NCBI GenBank assembly: GCA_037447655.1
Contig: JBBHKE010003481.1
Coordinates: 1 to 45,523, forward strand
DNA from: Zygnema cylindricum
Lineage: Eukaryota; Streptophyta; Zygnematophyceae; Zygnematales; Zygnemataceae
Direction: 5' to 3'
DNA length: 45,523 nucleotides
The notes under the pieces were generated by a model. The model did not search any database. It saw only the letters and a list, made by a program, of their open reading frames with translations, and was not told the origin of the DNA. Of the stretch, positions 32,192 through 42,775 are shown piece by piece. The translations under genes and the position numbers were made by a program. Numbering within the stretch: position 1 is the stretch's first letter; each line of letters starts with the position of its first letter.

Positions 32192-33124
32192 TGCATTTCT
32201 GTGACCTCAATTGGTACACAAAATATGCAGCTTACTTGAAGCCTCTAGGATAATTTTTAATGCCTTCCTTTCTCTTAGAACAACTGCCACCCTGGCACGC
32301 AATGACACTGACTACCTTAACCCTGGGAAGGTTGGACTCCCCTGAGCCCTATGGAAAACTATTTGCTAAAAACGACAACAAGGCTATTCATTATCAAAAG
32401 GCAAAGATGTCGTTTTTGAGACAAGCTCTCTGGGAGAGAGGCGGCTACCTACCCAAAATCTGAAAGTCCTAAACCCCATTCTAAACTCTCTAGTTTGATG
32501 TGCAGAGATAATCAAATGATTGTACAGTAGAAGAGGGTTTTACTGCCGATGTACTTTCTATAAGGCCATTATACGACATGGCCATGGAGATTACACCCGT
32601 CACCCCTAATCTTGTCTACTGATTTCCCGCAAATTTTGCCAACGACTGATAGTGTGCCATGTGGCGTCTAGTGACGTTACCACCTCAAACAGCAAAGGCG
32701 GCCATTCTGCAATGACGACTTGGAAAGGAGTCGTCCGATGTTAACCGACTTTTACTTTGCGCCATTGAAATTAAGTGTTTGCACCAGTGATTTTCGTGAT
32801 ATCCGTGCGCTTCCAAAATACATAACAGGGTCTATGATACAATCCAATAATTACGTCAATCAATTTCGTTCACTAGAATCTGTTTATAAATTTATCAACC
32901 TTATGTATTCCATCACAAGTACTAAACTATAGGATAAGATGGCCGCCTAGTCCGGCAATTTCTAGGGACTCGAATCTAGTCCTTCGTCTGTCTGCCTTTT
33001 TGCAAGAGCTGATCTCCTTATCTTCTTTTGCCTACTCTCGCAGCCATGGCTCTATCTCTTTCTCACCAGTCTTTAGTGACAACGACAAGTATGGGGCTTG
33101 AATAGAGGGAAAGTCAGAGCCTGC
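32192..33124 (-). mobile_element. Copia-A3 5' LTR (H), part 1
   Basis: Starts TGCATTTCTGTGACCTC next to the PBS. Most like 9810-10778. Interrupted at 33124 by a solo LTR and resumed at 34199. It has a tRNA-like module near 32933-33000. Confidence 0.8.
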
Positions 33125-34193
33125 TGTAGAAATTAATGGTTATTTTAGTATTTTCTAAGTCTAAAATGAAATGTAGAAAAGAAGCCGAGGCAGTCTGCCT
33201 CTAACTCCTATCCTCAACTCCCACACTTGTTGCAGTCACTAAAGGTTGAAGAGGGAGTTAGAGCCATGGTTGCCTGTGCTGTCCCGAGAGAGACAGGCAG
33301 TTGTTGTTGAAAAGAGGTAATTAAAAGTTCACCTCTCTATTTTAGTTATACTTTAAAGAGAGAGAGAGTGAGGATCAATGGCACGCCATGGCTGCCGCCA
33401 TATTTAGAAAGTGGCAGATTTTGAAGTACAAGATATTTTAGCAAAATGTTGCTTGAGTCAAGATTTGAACCAGCAACCTCTGGATTCTATATAGCCAGGT
33501 GCCTTAACCATTAAAGCGCTACAAAACGATAAACGTGATGGATTTCAAAGATATATAAACATTAACGCAACTGCTAATTAACACCAAACTAACGAAGAGG
33601 AAGAATTCATGCACGTACGCGAATGTGAACCGTGTAAAATATGTTTTGATCGGACGGCCAGCATTATAGCCACCACCCGAAGTGAGCTTTTGGCGGCATT
33701 TGGAGATAGCGTCACCCGATGCCACGTGGCGCTGCATTATTTGATATCGGAGAAGATGGGAGGAGGAACCATGGCACGCAATTTGAGAGGTGTTACCTTG
33801 TAGACTATGTTGTACAATAGACGTACAATAAGTACATCGCCCATTGTACCTTCTTGTACTATATAGTGTTCCTATTAGACTAAGGTTTAGTAGTAGGTAG
33901 TCGTGAGTAGGCAGACCAAGACTCGGTAATATTTAGGTACATCTCTCTAAGAGAGCTTGTACATATAAAGGTCATTTTTAACCAGCCATAACTTACTGCT
34001 CAGTGGAGAAAATTCAAAGATTCTTTTTGCTATAGACTCAGGGGAGTCTTGCCTTCACAGGGGTGAAGGTGGTCATAGTTTTTGTGTGTGGGGGTGACAG
34101 TCATTCTTTCTGAAACACAAAGGGGTCAAGGTTATCCTAGAGGCTTCGTGTGAGCTGTCTACTCTGAGGACCTATAGAGGTCTCAAAGTTGCA
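33125..34193 (+). mobile_element. Copia-A solo LTR in LTR H
   Basis: 1069 bp, TGTAGAAATTAATGG to AAAGTTGCA. The flanks are CCTGC (33120-33124) and CCTGA (34194-34198), a 5-bp target duplication with one mismatch. The opposite-strand LTR resumes on the right. Very close to the 3' LTR at 43477. CCACGTGG box at 33722-33729; antisense tRNA-like module at 33455-33521. Confidence 0.85.
33455..33521 (-). other. tRNA-Arg-like module in solo LTR
   Basis: On the minus strand: TAGCGCTTTAATGG, GGTTAAGGC, then ATCCAGAGGTTGC and GGTTCAAATC. This is the order of a tRNA D arm, anticodon-arm end and T arm. The B box is nearly perfect. The T stem is weaker than in the 43806 copy. Confidence 0.6.
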
Positions 34194-34198
34194 CCTGA

Positions 34199-34268
34199 CT
34201 GTTAAATAAGACATTTTAGTTTTCTACATTATAACCTAGAAAGTACATTAAAACCTCAGATTTCAACA
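34199..34268 (-). mobile_element. Copia-A3 5' LTR (H), part 2
   Basis: Contains AACCTAGAAAGTAC and ends TTTCAACA, the terminus seen at 10778. It completes the LTR begun at 32192. Confidence 0.75.
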
Positions 34269-34485
34269 ACTTACATTATATGGCTTATAACGTTTCATAC
34301 TAGAAATTGTACAAAACGAAACAAACCATCATATGTACCAAACGACTATTAGTACTTTATCAAACGTACGCTGAAAATTGTGCTACTAATTTGACCCTTA
34401 ACCCGCTAGGACGAACACTCATTTGTTATTTTGACCTCGCACTGTTGCCTAACTAAACCATTCGCTATAATTTTTATCTCCTCCA
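34269..34485. repeat. Flank segment, duplicated at 44556-44750
   Basis: Non-coding. Matches the sequence after the 3' LTR of element E with few differences (shared CATCATATGTACCAAA, CTATTAGTACTTTATCAA and TAACCCGCTAGGACG). It ends in about 12 unmatched bases before the truncated LTR at 34486. Confidence 0.85.
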
Positions 34486-34989
34486 TTGGCGGCATTTGGA
34501 GATAGTGTCATCCGGTGCCACGTGGCGCCGCATTATTTGATATCGGAGAAGGTGGGAGGAGGAACCATGGCTCCCAATTTGAGAGGTGTTACCTTGTAGA
34601 CTATGTCGTACAATAGATGTACAATAAGTACATCGCCCATTATACCTTCTTGTACTATATAGTGTTCCTATTGGACTAAGGTTTAGTAGTAGGTAGTCAT
34701 GAGTAGGCAGACCAAGACTCGGTGATATTTAGGTACATCTCTCTAAGAGAGCTTGTAAATATAAAGGTCATTTTTGACCAGCCATAACTTACTGCTCAGG
34801 GGAGCAAATTCAGAAAAAAAAATTGCTATAGATTCAGGAGACCCTTGCCTTCACAAAGGTGAAGGTGGTCAAAGTTTTTATCTGTGCGGGTGACAGTTAT
34901 TTTTGCTGAAACACAAAGGGGTCAGGGTTCTCCTAAAGGCTTCGTGTGAGCTGCCTTTTCTAAGGACCTATAGAGGTCTCAAAGTTGCA
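34486..34989 (+). mobile_element. Copia-A 5' LTR of E, left half missing
   Basis: Begins in the middle of the LTR (TTGGCGGCATTTGG, equal to about 33690 in the solo LTR) and ends AAAGTTGCA. CCACGTGG box at 34518-34525. Confidence 0.85.
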
Positions 34990-35000
34990 GGTTATGGGCC
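34990..35000 (+). other. Half-tRNA primer binding site of E
   Basis: GGTTATGGGCC directly after the LTR end. Same core as the Drosophila copia PBS, complementary to the anticodon part of initiator tRNA-Met. The ATG at 34994 is in the gag frame. Confidence 0.85.
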
Positions 35001-36051
35001 AACCCTCTTGGGTACCCATCTTCAATGAAATCGGCTTCATATACTGGGAAAGTATGATGACATGAGCTCTATGTGAGAAAAGGTTTTGGGGAATAGTGAG
35101 TGGACGGGTGAGGTGTCCATCCAGTCTTGGGATCCCTTCAGGGTTTACAAGAAGCAGATTCACTAGGGATGCAGATTCATCTCCAATGGAGGAGACAAAG
35201 AAAGGAGAGATGGTGAACAAAGGAAAAGAGGAGAAGACTGTCACACCAATAGCAACCGGTTCGGCATCCATGTCACCTATTCCGAGGAACAAGGAGAATA
35301 ATACCGATAACTGGGACTACAACAATATGGCGGCAAAGTACTTCATCCTCCACCATCTTACTCAAGGGCTTACATCTTCTCATTTGCAAGTAGAGAGGGC
35401 ATCCGATCTTTTGGTGGCTCTCATCAAATGTACCGAAGTGGTACGATTCAGCAACAGCAGTTGGCTGATCAGAAAATTAACGCATATGTATACAATGGGG
35501 GGGGAAGATGTTGGATTTTTGTAATGAGCTCGCAACACTTTTCATGGAGCTAGAGAGTGTTGGACAAGTTGAACTAGAAAATATCAAGGTTAACTACTTA
35601 CTCATGAAGTTTCCAGATGAGTTCGAGAACCTAGTAAACCGAGTGCAGGACTTGCCGGACTCAAGGTGGATATGAAATTTAGTGGTAGGGATGATCCTCG
35701 TTCGGGAGAAAACGATAGAGATCCAAAGGGGAGGAAAGAGTGGGCAAGCCTTCGCAGCTGGGATTGATTAGAGAAACAATGATTCTAGGAAACCGGTCAG
35801 AAATTATGAGGGGGGGGGGGGGGGAAAAAAATCAGACTGAGGAGTTCGGACCAAGGGCTCCCAAGGGTTCGTGCCACTTTTGTAAGAAACAAAGGCACTA
35901 TATGGCAGAGTGCACTAAGTTCACAGTGCCGTGGTTAATGGAGGGGCACACAGGTGGACCCCCGAGAGGAAAGAAAAAGGCCCTTGTGAAACACGTACAT
36001 GAGGCGGACTCCAAGAACGAGGACGATGAACTCCTATTGGATGAGGAGTAG
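34994..36051 (+). pseudogene. Copia-A (E) gag, broken
   Basis: Starts MGQPSWVPIF at the PBS Met. The LTR part upstream is in frame but has ATA where other copies have ATG. Segment 35096-35524 is open (NTDNWDYNNMAAKYFILHHLTQGL). Segment 35740-36051 carries the zinc knuckle CHFCKKQRHYMAECTKF (C-X2-C-X4-H-X4-C) and an acidic tail. A run of 15 G and 7 A at 35810-35831 lies just before the knuckle and may shift the frame. Structural protein for RNA packaging; now interrupted at several points. Confidence 0.8.
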
Positions 36052-36281
36052 GAGGCCAAAAACGAGGTCCAAATTCCACGAAAGCACAAATGTGCTTTTG
36101 GTGGATTGAATGGTGAAGCAGGCTGGATTGTAGATTCAGTTGCCTCCATGCACATGTGTAAAGATAAACAAATGTTCACTAAGATAAGAAAGATTCCCAT
36201 CATAGAGATAGAGTACGGGGATGGGAGGATAGTCACTACTACTCTTGTAGGATCAGTAGATGTGAAAGTGTTAGTAGAAGG
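36052..36281 (+). pseudogene. Copia-A (E) protease, part 1
   Basis: KCAFGGLNGEAGWIVDSVASMHMCKDKQMF: active site with DSVAS in place of DSGAS. Continues VTTTLVGSVDVKVLVEG to the insertion point at 36281. The protein resumes at 40410. Confidence 0.85.
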
Positions 36282-37351
36282 TGAAATTCTATGGGCTCCA
36301 TTGCCCACAGAATTCGCAGATCCAAAAGAAGCTAATCTAGATAGTGCCGACTCCAAGTTGATATAAACCCAAATAAATTATCCCTTGACAACAAGAACTC
36401 CAATATACCTTCACCCCTGTGAAGAGAAGACCTTGTGTGTGCTCAGTTCCACCACAGAATGCAAAGCTTGAATATGTGTTTTGGACAATATTCCCCACTT
36501 TGACTTTCCCACTGAATAAGTGCCACCCTGACACGTAAAAACCTCTGACCGACTACAATCCTGTGTAGATTGGACTCCCTTGAGTCCGCAGCAAAAAGAA
36601 TCACTGAATTTTCTCTCTGGAGCATTAAGTTATGGCTGGTCAAAGATGACCTTTATAGTTACATGCTCTCTTAGACAGAGGTACCTAAATATCAATAAGT
36701 CTTGGTCTGCCTACTCACGACTACCTACTACTACACCCTAGTCCAATAGGAACACTATAAAGTATAAGAAGGTACAATGGGCGATGTACTTATTGTACGT
36801 TCATTGTACGACAAGGTCTAGAAGGTGACACCTGTCAAATCGGAAGCCATGGTTCCTCCTCCCATCTTCTCCAGTATCAAATAATGTGGTGCCACGTGGC
36901 ACCGCGTGACGCTATCTCCGTATGCCGTCAAAAGATCACTTCGCCTGGCGGCTATAATGCCGGCCGTCCGATCAAAACATATTTGACATGGTTCACATTC
37001 GCGTACATGCATGAATTGCTCCTTTTGGTTAGTCTGCTGTTAAGTAGCTGTTGCGTTAATATTTATATATCTTTGAAACCCGTCACGTGTATCGTTTCGG
37101 TAACGCCTTATTGGATAAGGCTTACGTCTACATAGGGAACCACAACCCTCGGTTTAAATCCGATTTAGAGCAACATTTTGGCCACCTATCAGTTTTCCTG
37201 CCTGTTTTTGCCTGTTTTTTCTTTTGGACTATGGGGGCAGCCATGGCTATCTCTGTCTTCCACTGACTACGACAAGTATGGATGACTTAGACAAGACTAT
37301 CTGACAAACACATAGAATAAATTCAGACCTAGAAAATACACAAATTTAACA
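36282..37351 (-). mobile_element. Mini-element K 3' LTR
   Basis: 1070 bp. Differs from the other LTR at about 5 of the first 120 positions (by eye). It has a CCACGTGG box at 36892-36899 and a tRNA-like module at 37108-37165 (TTGGATAAGGC, GGTTTAAATCC). Confidence 0.9.
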
Positions 37352-37360
37352 CTCCCCTTA
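37352..37360 (-). other. Mini-element K polypurine tract
   Basis: Minus strand TAAGGGGAG next to the 3' LTR, the same core as AATAAGGGGAG at the 3' end of E. Confidence 0.8.
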
Positions 37361-37472
37361 TTTTTTAGTCTTCATTGCGCCAACTCCCACTAAATAAAAA
37401 CAACAAAAACAAAATCCCCCTTTTTTTTCGTTCTTTTCCTATAATTAAACTTTAAGAATATACCTCATATTT

Positions 37473-39338
37473 TTAAAGGTCTATTAGATGAGCTGAAATT
37501 AACATTCCATCTTGCTGTTCACACATTTTATTTAGCATCTCACTTTTTATAAATCCGAGCAAAGATTTTATCCACCTCATCACTTTTCCATCCACACAAA
37601 ATCCGATTTCCCTCTTGGAATTCAAACAGCTAGCCACATCCTCAATCTGCAACACACACCCCGATGCTAACCCTTTTACAGGCGCACCTTCATAGATGGC
37701 ATCACTCCCAATAGTGATGTCCAGTCCATTACCCCCCAAATTTTTCGAAAAAACAAGTATCCCCGCTAAGTTCCTCATAAGATCTACGTCTTCCCTACTT
37801 ATATTTTTATCCTTGATACTCATCCCATTTTTTGAACTTTCCTCACTCTCTCCCAAGGAATTCTTTCCGCCATCACTTTCTATTTTTATTCCCAATAAAT
37901 ATTTCTCCTCCCCTAAACCTTTCATTAAATATTCCTCTTCTCCCCTATCTTTTAAAACCCCCTCAAGATTTACTTTACCCCTTTCCTCGGAATCCGTTGA
38001 AGTCTCCCTTTGCGACCAGTTTTCTGTTTCCAAAATATCTATAAAATTATCCTCATTATTTTTACTTTTCCCTTTTTCAATTATAGATTCTAGATCTGAC
38101 TTACTCATTTCTAAGTTATACTTTTTACACTCCTTGACATCCTCATCATTTCTAACTCCCTCAAGTACCTCCCTTCCCTTTACTTCCCTTATACCTCCAA
38201 AAGCACATCGTTGATTTCGTGTAATTTCTGTGTACTTCTCTCTCTTCTCCATTTTACCGATGTGAAGAAGCTCCAAAATTTCTTCATCCTCTTTCTCCTC
38301 TTCCCCTTCTTCCTCCTCTTTCACATTCCAACTTCGAAGTTCTTCCAAACAAGGACACTCCTCTATATAGTGACCCGGTTCTCTACAAAAGAAGCAAACA
38401 CCCTTTTTCAAAGCTCCCCTTTCTTTTCCTCTCCCTCTCTTTCCACCAAAGTTCCGATAAGGTTTGCCTTCGTCTTTCTTCCTCTCATCACGCTTCCGCT
38501 CGTCATCGCCGTTCCTCTCATCACGCTTCCGCCAATCACCACCAGCTGTAAATGCAGTTACCCTCTCACTTCCCCTACGAAGCTCCAAAGTGCTTTCCCT
38601 CACAAGAATTATCCCCATGGTAAAGCTCCAAGTCCATGAAGAGCCATCCATTGCCTGCATACGATTAATGATGTTTTCGTACTCATCTGGGAGTTTCATG
38701 AGTAGTGTATTGATCTTTCTCTCCTCAGATTCTACATACCCCGCACTAGCAAGCTCAACATATAACGCAGCAATATCATTGCAAAACTCTATAATGTTAC
38801 CGCCTTTATAAACATAGGCCTCTATTTCCTGTTATACTAACTGCTGCCTCTGAATAGTCTCACTCTTATAAATCTGCCTTAGTGTTTTCCATATTTCCGA
38901 AGACTTGGTAAGACTTAAATGAGTGATAGCTATGGACTTAGACACATATCTAAGTATAAGATGTTTTGCTATAGTGTTTTTATACTCCCAAATTTTACTA
39001 TCATTTTCTTGAGTTATACTTATAACCCCTCTAAGTGAAGATGTGGCGGAGAGCATAGCTCCCCTCACCATAAGTGTCCCTTTATCCTTCTCCCCTTTTC
39101 CCCCTTCCATCACAATATTTTTCCCTTCACCTTTCGTTGCATTTGAACTCCGGTTGATATTCTGGACAGCCTCAGATGGTTCTCCACAGTAAGCTCCTCC
39201 AAAGCCAGGTGGCGGACATCTCACTTGTCCCAAAACAATTCCCCATAAGTGCTTCTCGAAAAGCAATCCCTCCATAATAAACTCCCAATAAGTGAAGTCT
39301 GTTCCATCGAACATAGGCACCCTAGATGGTGGGCCCAT
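37473..39338 (-). CDS. Mini-element Gag/condensed-Pol frame, one internal stop
   Basis: From the Met in the PBS (39338) one frame runs 168 codons to a TAA (38832-38834), then 452 codons to the end at 37473 in the same frame. Part one is Gag: MGPPSRVPMFDGTDFTYWEF, DSKIWEYKNTIAKHLIL, IYKSETIQRQQLV. Part two continues Gag (YVYKGGNIIEFCND, then INTLLMKLPDEYENIINRMQ), has a Lys/Arg/Asp/Glu-rich stretch, the zinc knuckle CFFCREPGHYIEECP, an acidic run, and RCAFGG, the protease start. It then jumps over protease core, integrase and most of RT to short RT-end (KGLGEEKYLLGIKIE) and RNase H (GSDAIYEGAPVKGLASG) remnants. No catalytic set remains. The stop sits where other copies have an Asn or Asp codon. 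Confidence 0.75.
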
Positions 39339-39342
39339 AACT
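39331..39342 (-). other. Half-tRNA primer binding site of K
   Basis: Minus strand AGTTATGGGCCC next to the LTR end. Its ATG (39338-39336) is in the gag frame. An upstream in-frame ATG lies in the LTR (MEPIEFQVMG). Confidence 0.8.
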
Positions 39343-40409
39343 TGAAATTCTATGGGCTCCATTGCCCACAGAATTCGCAGATCCAAAAGAAGCTAATCTA
39401 GATAGTGCCGACTCCAAGTTGATATAAACCCAAAAAAATGATCCCTTGACAATAAAAACCCCAATATACCTTCACCCCTGTGAAGAGAAGACCTTCTGTG
39501 TGCTCAGTTCCACCACAAAATGCATAGCTTCAATATGTGTTTGGACAATATCCCCACTTTGACTTTCCCACTGAATAAGTGCCACCCTGGCACGCAAAGA
39601 CTCTGACCGACTACACCCTTGTGTAGCTTAGACTCCCCTGAGTCCGCAGCAAAAAGAATCAGTGAATTTGCTCACCCGAGCATTAAGTTATGGCTGGTCA
39701 AAGATGACATTTATAGTTACAAGCTCTCTTAGAGAGAGGTACCTAAATATCACTAAGTCTTGGTCTGCCTACTCACGACTACCTACTACTAAACCCTAGT
39801 CCAATAGGAACACTATAAAGTACAAGAAGGTACAATGGGCGATGTACTTATTGTACGTCCATTGTACGACAAGGTCTACAAGGTGACACCTGTCAAATCG
39901 AAAGCCATGGTTCCTCCTCCCATCTTCTCCGGTATCAAATAATGTGGCGCCACGTGGCACCGCGTGACGCTATCTCCGTATGCCGCCAAAAGCTCACTTC
40001 GCGTGGCGGCTATAATGCCGGCCGTCCGATCAAAACATATTTTACATGGTTCAGATTCGCGTACATGCATGAATTGCTCCTTTTGGTTAGTCTGCTGTTA
40101 AGTAGCTGTTGCGTTAATGTTTAGATATTTTTGAAACCCGTCACGTGAATCGTTTCGGTAACGCCTTATTAGATAAGGCTTACGTCTACATAGCGAACCA
40201 CAGACCCAGGTTCAAATCCGGTTTAGAGCAGCATATTGGCCACCTATCAGTTTTCCTGCCTGTTTTTGCCTGTTTCTTCTTTTTGACTATGGGGGCAGCC
40301 ATGGCTATCTCTGTCTTCCAGTGACTACGACAAGTATGGATGACTTAGACAAGACCATTTGACAAACACATAGAATAAATTCAGACCTAGAAAATACACA
40401 AATTTAACA
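39343..40409 (-). mobile_element. Mini-element K 5' LTR
   Basis: 1067 bp, near-identical partner of 36282-37351. CCACGTGG box at 39950-39957; tRNA-like module at 40169-40222 (AGATAAGGC, GGTTCAAATCCGG). Confidence 0.9.
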
Positions 40410-40590
40410 GAACGAAATACATCTATAGTTACATTTTCCGATGTATTGTTTATTCCGGAGCTGAACAAAAACCTCATCTCTACATCTGTGTTAGATGATA
40501 AGGGTTTTGATATTAACAATAGGAAAGGAGTCTTTACTGCTAGTTTTGAGGAGGAAGTTTATTTTTCCTGCCAAAAAAAGGTAGCCAAGG
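40410..40590 (+). pseudogene. Copia-A (E) protease, part 2
   Basis: Resumes NTSIVTFSDVLFIPELNKNLISTSVLDDKGFD, the end of the protease domain, directly after the mini-element. Confidence 0.85.
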
Positions 40591-41457
40591 GATGTTATGG
40601 CTGATTTTAAGCAATCAAAAGAATAAACTTTATTATGCTGGTGTTCATGATATAATGTTGTGGCATAAGAGGCTTGTGCATGTGAATCTAGATTTGTTAA
40701 GAGAGATGAAAAAGATGGGAGTAGTGGAAAAGATTCAGTTCGTTGAGAGTGAGAATCTAAATTATTGTAGTGGATGTGGTCAAGGTAAAGCACAGAGGTA
40801 ACCCTTCCTAAAACTAGCCACCTATCATGGAGAAAAGATTATAGATTTAGTACACACAGATATCTTCGAACCGGCCAAAGTGCCTTCACCCGAGAGGAAG
40901 AGATTTATGAAGACTATCACTAATGATTGGTCTCGGTATTCCAAGGTGTTTTTTTTTTGAAAAATAAGTCAGAAACTCATGAATGTTTTAGACAATATAA
41001 AGCACGGAGTGAAAAACTCAATGAAACCCCAATCAAGAGAGTAAGGAGTGACAATGGTGGAGATTATACCTCTAACCAGTTTGAAGATTTTTTGAGGGAA
41101 AATGGGGTCGAACACCAAAAGACAGTTCTAGAAAACCCGGAACAGAATGGGGTAGCTGAAAGATTAAATAGAACACTAAGTGATAGTGCTAGAAGTATGT
41201 TGTCGGATAAGAAGATAGGAAAAAGGTTTTGGGCCGAAGCAATAAACTGTGCTTATTACCTCAAAAATATAGTTCTTACTTCAACGGTAAAAGGCCAAAC
41301 ACCTTATGAGAGATGGACTGGTCGGAAACCAGATGTATCTCATTTAAAGGTTTTTGGTATTCAAGTGTTCGGTCTAGATATATATCGGTCAAATAGGAAG
41401 CTAGATCGTAAAAGAAAACTGGTGTACTTATTAGGATATGATGATGATGTAAAATGA
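40591..41457 (+). pseudogene. Copia-A (E) integrase
   Basis: The zinc finger (MLWHKRLVHVNLDLLREM, CSGCGQGKAQ) is complete. The first Asp is in VHTDIFE (near 40855), the second in RSDNGGDYTSN and the Glu in EQNGVAERLNR, so the DDE set is kept. Breaks: a TAA at 40800 and a T-run frame change near 40945. Segment 40927-41457 is open through the C-terminal part (KRFWAEAINCAYYLKN, DVSHLKVFG). The best preserved copia integrase here. Confidence 0.85.
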
Positions 41458-42000
41458 TACAACGTTTAAGATCTAAAAAGGGAAGATATAATCTTTGTAA
41501 AGCATCTAGTAGTTATGGATGAAAGAAAGTTTGTTGATCCCTTCAAGTATACAAAGTCAGTAAAAATCATATTTGAATCAAAAAATTCTAATGACTTTGA
41601 GCTTCCTAACTATCCTGGTTTCACAAAAGATGATATTTTTACAGGTACAAATCAGACCGAGAAAGAATCGGTTGTGGAAATTCCAGTGACAACTCTACCC
41701 GTAGCGGAAGACGTGGTGAAATTTAATTCGTAATCGAGGGACATGGGAGAAGCCGAGATTATTCGAAAGAACCCACGGGAACCATCTATTCCGGCCATTG
41801 ATTTTGAGGGAGGAAGAAGAAGTAGCTAAAGGTTGCAAGAAAAACAGGTTAATAACAAGGTAACAAAACTATCTCATCCGGATGAACCTCAGACTTATAG
41901 AGAGGCGATAATTTGTCCAAAAAGGAACTAGTGGAAGACAACCATCAATGAGGAGATGGCCTCAATTATGGCAGCGGATACTTAAGAGTTGGTGGATTGT
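41458..42000 (+). pseudogene. Copia-A (E) linker
   Basis: KHLVVMDERKFVDPFKYTKSVKI, a Ser/Asn-rich stretch, then EGGRRSS and LQEKQVNNKVTKLSHPDEPQTY, as in 8340-8790. It has stops near 41456, 41731 and 41827. Confidence 0.75.
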
Positions 42001-42775
42001 CCACCTAACCATATAACAATCGGTTGAAGTGGGTGTTCAAATTAAAACTGAACCCAGATAACACCATTGAGCGGTACAAGACCTGTTTAGTGGCTAAAGG
42101 ATTCACACAGAAAGAGGGAATCGACTACGAGGAAACCTTTGCCCTGGTCGTTAGATTTACCTCCGTCCACATACTTCTCAATTTGGTAACGGCGGAAGAC
42201 TTGAAGGTGCACCAGATAGACATCAAGATAGCCTTTTTGCATGGAGAATTGGAAGAGGGGATCTTCATGCGACAACCCGAAGGATTTGTGGAGCAAGGAG
42301 AGGAGAGTAAGGTATGCCGGCTGTTTAAATCTCTTTATGGTTTGAAATAGGTGCCTCGACAGTTGAATAAAAAGCTTGATTAGTTTCTTACCAGTTTGGG
42401 ATATATCGGGATCAGCTCAGATCACTCAATCTATATTTTTGAAGATGAGGAAGGTATTATTTTTATTGCAATTGATGTTGATGATTTGTTTGTTCAAAGT
42501 AAATTAATAGACAAAATTAATAAACTGAAAACCAATCTTAGAGGGAGATTTGAGATGAAAGATATGGTGGAGGCAAGATATATTTTGGGAATTCAAGTAG
42601 AAAGAGACCGAGAAAGAAAGATTGTAAGACTAACTCAAAAAGAATCAATAGGGAAAATGTTGGAAAAGTATCAGAAGGATAAGGCTAATAGTTGTAAAAC
42701 TCCAATGGAGTTAAAGAAGGGAAGTGAGGGGAGTGTGGAAGAAGCACTCATAATCTTAGACAAGAATTAGGTCCT
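42001..42775 (+). pseudogene. Copia-A (E) reverse transcriptase
   Basis: KWVFKLKLNPDNTIERYK, LVAKGFTQKEGIDYEETF, HQIDIKIAFLHGELEEG, SLYGLK (then a stop), and the active site as DVDD (IDVDDLFVQS: the Tyr of YVDD is Asp). 42396-42770 is open to RFEMKDMVEARYILGIQ and NSCKTPMELKKGSEG. The loss of Tyr and two stops make it inactive. Confidence 0.85.

Larger units (their letters stand above)
36282..40409 (-). mobile_element. Copia-A mini-element K, complete, minus strand
   Basis: Two LTRs (36282-37351 and 39343-40409) starting TGAAATTCTATGGG and ending AATTTAACA, a PBS (39331-39342), a purine tract (37352-37360) and an interior of only about 2 kb. The target duplication is GAAGG (36277-36281) and GAACG (40410-40414), with one mismatch. 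The protease of E continues across it. The interior has gag and a condensed pol without usable enzyme domains, so it is non-autonomous and would need proteins from a related element. Confidence 0.9.

Noticed and set aside
33609-33803. Repeated 60-75 codon frames in LTRs (here and at 36818, 36884, 39876, 39942, 43871 and 43961)
   Set aside because: They recur only because the LTR is repeated, occur on both strands of the same segment, and have no start context or family match.
28420-34268. One single minus-strand element with both LTRs
   Set aside because: The two LTRs belong to different subfamilies (A1 at 28420, A3 at 32192), the flanking bases CTTCA and ACTTA do not match well, and integrase, protease and most of gag are missing at 31548. 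Two fragments joined is more likely.
37696-38639. Long plus-strand frames (Ser/Pro/Phe/Leu-rich) opposite the mini-element
   Set aside because: They are antisense images of the acidic, Lys/Glu-rich Gag/Pol frame on the minus strand, which has recognisable motifs.
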